A stretch of 64,000 nucleotides of DNA, taken from contig NZ_BMSX01000018.1 of NCBI RefSeq assembly GCF_014649375.1, positions 124,001 to 188,000 on the forward strand, read 5' to 3'. The notes under the pieces are model-generated. The model had not been told where the DNA came from and ran no database searches. It was given only the letters and a program-made list of their open reading frames with translations. The position numbers and the translations under genes are program-made. This document shows positions 60,683-64,000 of this stretch, piece after piece; within the stretch, counting starts at the first letter, position 1, and each line of letters begins with the position of its first letter. Source of the stretch: Streptomyces aurantiogriseus. Its GTDB lineage: Bacteria; Actinomycetota; Actinomycetes; Streptomycetales; Streptomycetaceae.

Positions 60683-61453
60683 ATGGTGCGAAACCTTCAA
60701 AGCGGCGAGCGGCTCAGGCCGGTTGATCTGGCGCGCGGGCACGGTCTGTCCACGCAGGCGATCAGGAACTACGAGGAGGCCGGCATCCTTCCGGCTGCCG
60801 GTCGCACACCCCACGGTTACCGCATCTACACCCCGCTGCACGCGGGAGCCCTGCGCGCGTTTCTTGCCCTGGTGCCCGGCCACGGCCACCAGACGGCAAC
60901 GTCGATCATGCGGGCGGTGAACCGGGGCGCGGTCGACGAGGCGTTCCGCCTCATCGACGAAAGCCACGCCCAACTGCTCGACGACCGGCGGACCCTCCAT
61001 GCCGTGGAGAGCGCCCTCAGCGAGTTGGGGCGCACGGGGGCGTCCGAGCCCGAGCCGACCGCGGTGCCCGGGGCCGACGGCACCTTCATCGGGCCGCTGG
61101 CGGGGAAGCTCGGGATCCGACCCGCGACGCTGCGCAAATGGGAGCGGGCCGGGCTCGTGCGCCCACGCCGCGACCCGCAGACCGGCTACCGCATCTACGA
61201 CGAGGCCGACGTCCGGGATGCCCGGCTGGCCCACCAGCTCAGGAAAGGCGGCTACCTGCTGGAGCAGATCGCCCCGCTGATCGCCCAGGTGCGGGCGGCC
61301 GGCGGGCTGGAGCCGCTGGAGACAGCCCTGCGCGAATGGCACGGTCGGCTGTCCGCCCGCGGACGGACGATGCTGGCCGGAGCCGCAGAGCTGGAAGCGT
61401 ACCTACGTGAGCGGACCAACTGGGGCCCTCAGAGGTTGGACAACACCTACTAG
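60683..61453 (+). CDS. TioE family MerR regulator with two HTH regions
   Basis: A 256-aa regulator. The first MerR HTH is LRPVDLARGHGLSTQAIRNY with HGYRIYTPLHAGALRAFLAL (about 12-60). The second is GPLAGKLGIRPATLRKWERA with GYRIYDEADVRDARLAHQLR (about 135-190). The tandem-HTH form is TioE type, seen in thiocoraline and related clusters. ATG 60683 with a basic MVRNLQSGE lead was chosen over an ATG at 60641. It likely controls the divergent erythromycin-esterase-like gene; a -35-like TTGAAC lies at 60641-60646 but the -10 is unclear. Confidence 0.88.
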   Translation: MVRNLQSGERLRPVDLARGHGLSTQAIRNYEEAGILPAAGRTPHGYRIYTPLHAGALRAFLALVPGHGHQTATSIMRAVNRGAVDEAFRLIDESHAQLLDDRRTLHAVESALSELGRTGASEPEPTAVPGADGTFIGPLAGKLGIRPATLRKWERAGLVRPRRDPQTGYRIYDEADVRDARLAHQLRKGGYLLEQIAPLIAQVRAAGGLEPLETALREWHGRLSARGRTMLAGAAELEAYLRERTNWGPQRLDNTY

Positions 61454-61588
61454 GTCACGCCGAGGAACTCGGCGCCCCAGGCGGCTTGGTCCGCCCGGGG
61501 CGCGAAGGGTTTGTGGGGGCCGGACACGGATCCGCCAACAGTGTCGGTCATCCCGGCAGGGACCGCTCACCAGCGGAAAGGGGCGTCC

Positions 61589-62056
61589 TCAGATCCCCAG
61601 GTCCTTGATGATCTTGGCCACGTGCCCCGTCGCCCGGACGTTGTACAGCGCCCGCTCGACCTTGCCCTCCTCGTCCACGACGATCGTGGAGCGGATGACG
61701 CCCATGTAGGTCTTGCCGTAGTTCTTCTTCTCGCCGAAGGCGCCGTAGGCGTCGAGGGCCTTCTTGTCGGGGTCGGCGAGGAGGGTGACCTTCAGGGATT
61801 CCTTCTCGCGGAACTTGCCCAGCTTCTCGGGGCTGTCCGGGGAGATGCCGATGACGTCGTAGCCGGCACCGGCCAGGAGGTCGAGGTTGTCGGTGAAGTC
61901 GCAGGCCTGCTTGGTGCAACCGGGGGTCAGGGCGGCCGGGTAGAAGTAGACGATGACCTTGCGGCCCTTGTGGTCCGACAGGGACACCTCGTTGCCGTCG
62001 GCGTCGGGGAGGGTGAAGGCGGGGGCCACGTCCCCGGGCTGGAGTCGCTCGCTCAT
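61589..62056 (-). CDS. bcp: Thioredoxin-dependent thiol peroxidase (Bcp-type peroxiredoxin)
   Basis: A 155-aa peroxiredoxin that reduces hydroperoxides using thioredoxin. VIVYFYPAALTPGCTKQACD holds peroxidatic C47 and resolving C52 (CTKQAC), with GISPDSPEKLGKF, LLADPDKKALDAYG and GVIRSTIVVDEEG as family marks. Usual Bcp has TPGCTxxAC; here it is TPGCTKQAC, normal. ATG 62056 is well placed. It is cytoplasmic and divergent from the DUF3618 gene. Confidence 0.95.
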   Translation of the reverse strand: MSERLQPGDVAPAFTLPDADGNEVSLSDHKGRKVIVYFYPAALTPGCTKQACDFTDNLDLLAGAGYDVIGISPDSPEKLGKFREKESLKVTLLADPDKKALDAYGAFGEKKNYGKTYMGVIRSTIVVDEEGKVERALYNVRATGHVAKIIKDLGI

Positions 62057-62171
62057 CGGTCCAGCGTAACCGGGGGTCCTGGCGGTGCAGGCACCCGTGG
62101 AGCTGACAGACTGTCCGCATCAAGTATCGGCAACCCAGCAACAGGCATCGGCTGACTTCGGAGGCCCTACC

Positions 62172-62501
62172 GTGGCGGACACGTCGGACACCAGAACCCC
62201 GGCGCAGATCGAGGCGGACATCAGGCGCCGCCGAGAAGTGCTGGCCGAGACGCTCGACGAGATCGGGGTGCGGGTGCATCCGAAGACGATCGTCGGGGAT
62301 GCCAAGGCCAAGGTCGTCGCCAACGTCGACCACACCATCGGGAAGGCCTACGTCCAGGTCAACCGGGTCGTGACCGATGTGAAGGCGCAGTTCGTGGACG
62401 AGAAGGGCGCGCCGCGGCTGGAGCGGGTCGTGCCGGTCGCGCTCGTCGTCGTGGGGGTCGTGGGGCTGCTGGCCCTGGGTACCCGGCGTCGTAAGGGCTG
62501 A
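62172..62501 (+). CDS. DUF3618 membrane protein
   Basis: A 109-aa protein. DUF3618 lies in its first 40 residues: TPAQIEADIRRRREVLAETL then DEIGVRVHPKTIVGDAKAKV. A TM helix is at residues 85-103 (VPVALVVVGVVGLLALG) and the end is RRRKG. DUF3618 proteins are membrane proteins of unknown function, common in actinomycetes. GTG 62172 is used. It precedes the GroES-like gene by 44 bp. Confidence 0.85.
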   Translation: MADTSDTRTPAQIEADIRRRREVLAETLDEIGVRVHPKTIVGDAKAKVVANVDHTIGKAYVQVNRVVTDVKAQFVDEKGAPRLERVVPVALVVVGVVGLLALGTRRRKG

Positions 62502-62545
62502 CCCGGGAGAGTCCCCGTCCGGCCGAGGCAGGTAGGTTCAAAGGC

Positions 62546-62902
62546 GTGAGCGGTAACAGAGACGAGCACAGCAGCCAGCACGACAAGCTCCCCATCCGGA
62601 TGCTGCACGACCGTGTTCTCGTGCGGCAGGACACCAGTGAGGGCGAGCGGCGTTCCGGTGGCGGGATCCTGATCCCGGCGACGGCGGCCGTCGGTCGTCG
62701 GCTGGCGTGGGCCGAGGTCGTCGCGGTGGGGCAGAACGTACGGACCGTGGAGCCGGGCGACCGGGTTCTGTTCGACCCGGAGGACCGGGCCGAGGTGGAG
62801 GTGCGGGGTATCGCGTACGTGCTGATGCGCGAGCGTGATCTGCACGCGGTGGCGGCGGACCGGTTCGAGGGGTCGGAGGACTCCACCGGCCTGTACCTCT
62901 GA
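62546..62902 (+). CDS. GroES family co-chaperone (Cpn10-like)
   Basis: A 118-aa protein. The GroES core is PIRMLHDRVLVRQDTSEGER, SGGGILIPATAAVG, WAEVVAVGQNV and VEPGDRVLFDPEDRAEVEVR, ending with YVLMRERDLHAVA. An N-terminal MSGNRDEHSS extension and a C-terminal EGSEDSTGLYL are longer than standard GroES (about 97 aa), so it is a divergent paralogue. No groEL is adjacent. It may work with a GroEL encoded elsewhere, or independently. Confidence 0.88.
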   Translation: MSGNRDEHSSQHDKLPIRMLHDRVLVRQDTSEGERRSGGGILIPATAAVGRRLAWAEVVAVGQNVRTVEPGDRVLFDPEDRAEVEVRGIAYVLMRERDLHAVAADRFEGSEDSTGLYL

Positions 62903-62926
62903 TCGGCTCGAAAGCTCGAAGCTCGA

Positions 62927-62960
62927 AAAGGGGCTGGTGACCATGGTCACCAGCCCCTTT
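62927..62960. terminator. Perfect 34-nt palindrome terminator
   Basis: AAAGGGGCTGGTGACC (62927-62942), AT, then the exact complement to 62960. It ends the GroES-like gene rightward with TTT following, and the penicillin-binding protein gene leftward. Confidence 0.9.
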
Positions 62961-62987
62961 CTCATGGGCGCCGACGGGCGCCGACGG

Positions 62988-64000
62988 CTACTCGTCCAGT
63001 GGCCTGCGCGTCGTGAGCTGTGGGCTGGTGCCGCCGCCGCCCGGCAGGCCCGTCGCGCCGCCGTCGCTCGTTCCGCCGTCCGTGGTCGTGCCGCCGTCGT
63101 CGGTTTCGCCCGTGGTGCCGCCGTCGTCGGTTTCACCCGTGGTGCCGCCGTCGGTCGGGTCTCCCGTGGTGCCGCCGGTCGATGTCTCTCCCGTGGTGGT
63201 GCCGCCGTCGGTGGTGCCGCCCGTGGTGCCGCCGGTCGTCGTGCCGCCGTTGGTCTGGCCCTGGGTCCGGCCCTGGTCCTGGCCAGGGGTGGACTGGCCG
63301 GCCGAGGGGTCGTCGTCCTCGGGCTCGGTGGTGTTCTCCTGCGAGGGCTCGGTGGACGGGTAGGCGGTCTCCTCGGAGCCTTCCTGGAGCTGGAGGTTGA
63401 AGTCACTGGGTGGGGTGTCCTTCAGTGCCTCCTCGGTGAACTGGGCCCAGATCTTCGTGGGCGCGCCACCGCCGTTGATGCGGTCCAGGCCCATCACGCC
63501 GTACAGCGACTTGTGGGCGGCGGTGACCGGGTCCTGGCCCATCACGGCGACGACCGTGGCGAGGTCGGGGGTGTAGCCGGCGAACCAGGCGGCGGTGTCC
63601 TCCTCGGCGGTGCCGGTCTTGCCGGCGGCGGGGCGGCCGATGGCCAGGGCCTCGGTCGCGGTGCCGTTCTGGACGACGCTGCGCAGGATCGAGGTGGTGG
63701 TGTCGGCGGCCTCGCGGCTGATGACCTGGGAGGACTTGCGCTCGGGCAGCTCGATGACGTCCGAGCCGTCCTTGGTGATCTTCTCGATCATGGTGTAGGT
63801 GCCGTGCTTGCCGTGGTTGGCGAGGGTCGCGTACGCCTCCGCCATGTCCAGGACGCTCGCGGTGGCGGTGCCGAGAGCGATCGACGGGTACGGGTTGAGG
63901 TCGGGGGTGTTGGTGGGCAGGCCGAGCTCGATCGCGGTCTGCTTGACCTTCTCGGGGCCGACGTCGACGGCCATCTGCGCGTACACGGAGTTCACCGACT
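62988..64000 (-). CDS. Class A penicillin-binding protein, C-terminal part (5' end beyond window)
   Basis: About 337 residues of the transpeptidase and tail are visible; class A PBPs are 700-900 aa. In this part are FTTSVNSVYAQMA-like (SVNSVYAQM, the SxN motif of the active site), GLPTNTPDLNPYPSIALG, VLDMAEAYATLANHGK and AAGKTGTAEEDTAAWFAGYT (KTGT motif). The tail is a Thr/Gly/Asp-rich low-complexity stretch with repeated TTGETDDGG and GGTTGETDDGG units, typical of Streptomyces PBPs. It should cross-link peptidoglycan. Stop at 62988. Confidence 0.9.
   Translation of the reverse strand, partial: SVNSVYAQMAVDVGPEKVKQTAIELGLPTNTPDLNPYPSIALGTATASVLDMAEAYATLANHGKHGTYTMIEKITKDGSDVIELPERKSSQVISREAADTTTSILRSVVQNGTATEALAIGRPAAGKTGTAEEDTAAWFAGYTPDLATVVAVMGQDPVTAAHKSLYGVMGLDRINGGGAPTKIWAQFTEEALKDTPPSDFNLQLQEGSEETAYPSTEPSQENTTEPEDDDPSAGQSTPGQDQGRTQGQTNGGTTTGGTTGGTTDGGTTTGETSTGGTTGDPTDGGTTGETDDGGTTGETDDGGTTTDGGTSDGGATGLPGGGGTSPQLTTRRPLDE

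Overview
The window is chromosomal DNA from a high-GC actinomycete, almost certainly a Streptomyces. The evidence is the very high GC at third codon positions, frequent GTG starts, class E sortase with an LAxTG substrate, paired DUF5753-XRE and DUF397 genes, ECF sigma plus CU044_5270 pair, DUF3618/DUF2267/DUF445 proteins, and avoidance of TTA codons. No integrase, phage structural gene or replication origin is visible. A tRNA-Leu (anticodon UAG) lies near 58.5 kb.

Layout. 1-13 kb is ordinary core or semi-core DNA: a ROK regulator divergent from a Gfo/Idh/MocA dehydrogenase and a GlcG/HbpS-like protein, a fumarylacetoacetase-family hydrolase, a second YidC, an HxlR regulator/MFS pair, a MerR regulator/MFS pair, a class E sortase, a secreted GH30 glycosidase, a SEC-C protein and a DUF3592 membrane protein.

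13.08-37.30 kb is a large defence island in two modules. Module 1, rightward (13.08-20.73 kb): MORC/MutL-like GHKL ATPase, Z1 superfamily ATPase, Vsr-type nuclease, a C5-cytosine methyltransferase homologue lacking the catalytic Cys, and an intact C5-MTase carrying a long coiled-coil insertion. Facing it (20.74-24.76 kb, leftward) are a DUF6339 protein, an unrecognised 331-aa protein and an XRE-HTH protein fused to an HSP90/GHKL-type ATPase. Module 2, rightward (25.2-37.3 kb): a small TTA-codon-containing ORF, then four genes joined by 4-bp stop/start overlaps. These encode a 1583-aa sacsin/HSP90-like ATPase fused to an SF2 helicase, a UvrD-like SF1 helicase, a DISARM DrmA-like helicase and a DrmB-like DUF1998 protein, closed by a perfect 15-bp-stem terminator. 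Module 1 could supply DNA modification and cleavage; module 2 has helicases and ATPases but no recognisable methyltransferase, and no nuclease that I recognise. The modules may therefore be two neighbouring systems or one composite system. A promoter with an embedded palindrome lies upstream of the XRE-ATPase, and the control region for both directions sits at 24.76-25.2 kb.

37.5-45.5 kb is accessory DNA with scars: an RsbW-type ATPase, a DUF5753/DUF397 pair, a degraded serine hydrolase, an APH-like kinase, a frameshifted class II tRNA-synthetase tail, a nucleotidyltransferase, VOC and GNAT proteins, an IS5 transposase remnant and an alpha/beta hydrolase behind a perfect palindromic operator.

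45.6-64 kb returns to ordinary Streptomyces content: ECF sigma factor and partner, Hsp20 with a HspR/HAIR-like site over its promoter, GlxA-type regulator, LAxTG-anchored alginate-lyase-like protein, MFS transporter, DUF445, GDSL lipase, tRNA-Leu, VOC, erythromycin-esterase-like enzyme with a TioE-type MerR regulator, Bcp peroxidase, DUF3618, GroES-like protein and the C-terminal part of a class A penicillin-binding protein. Several genes here carry short tandem duplications at or across their stop codons.
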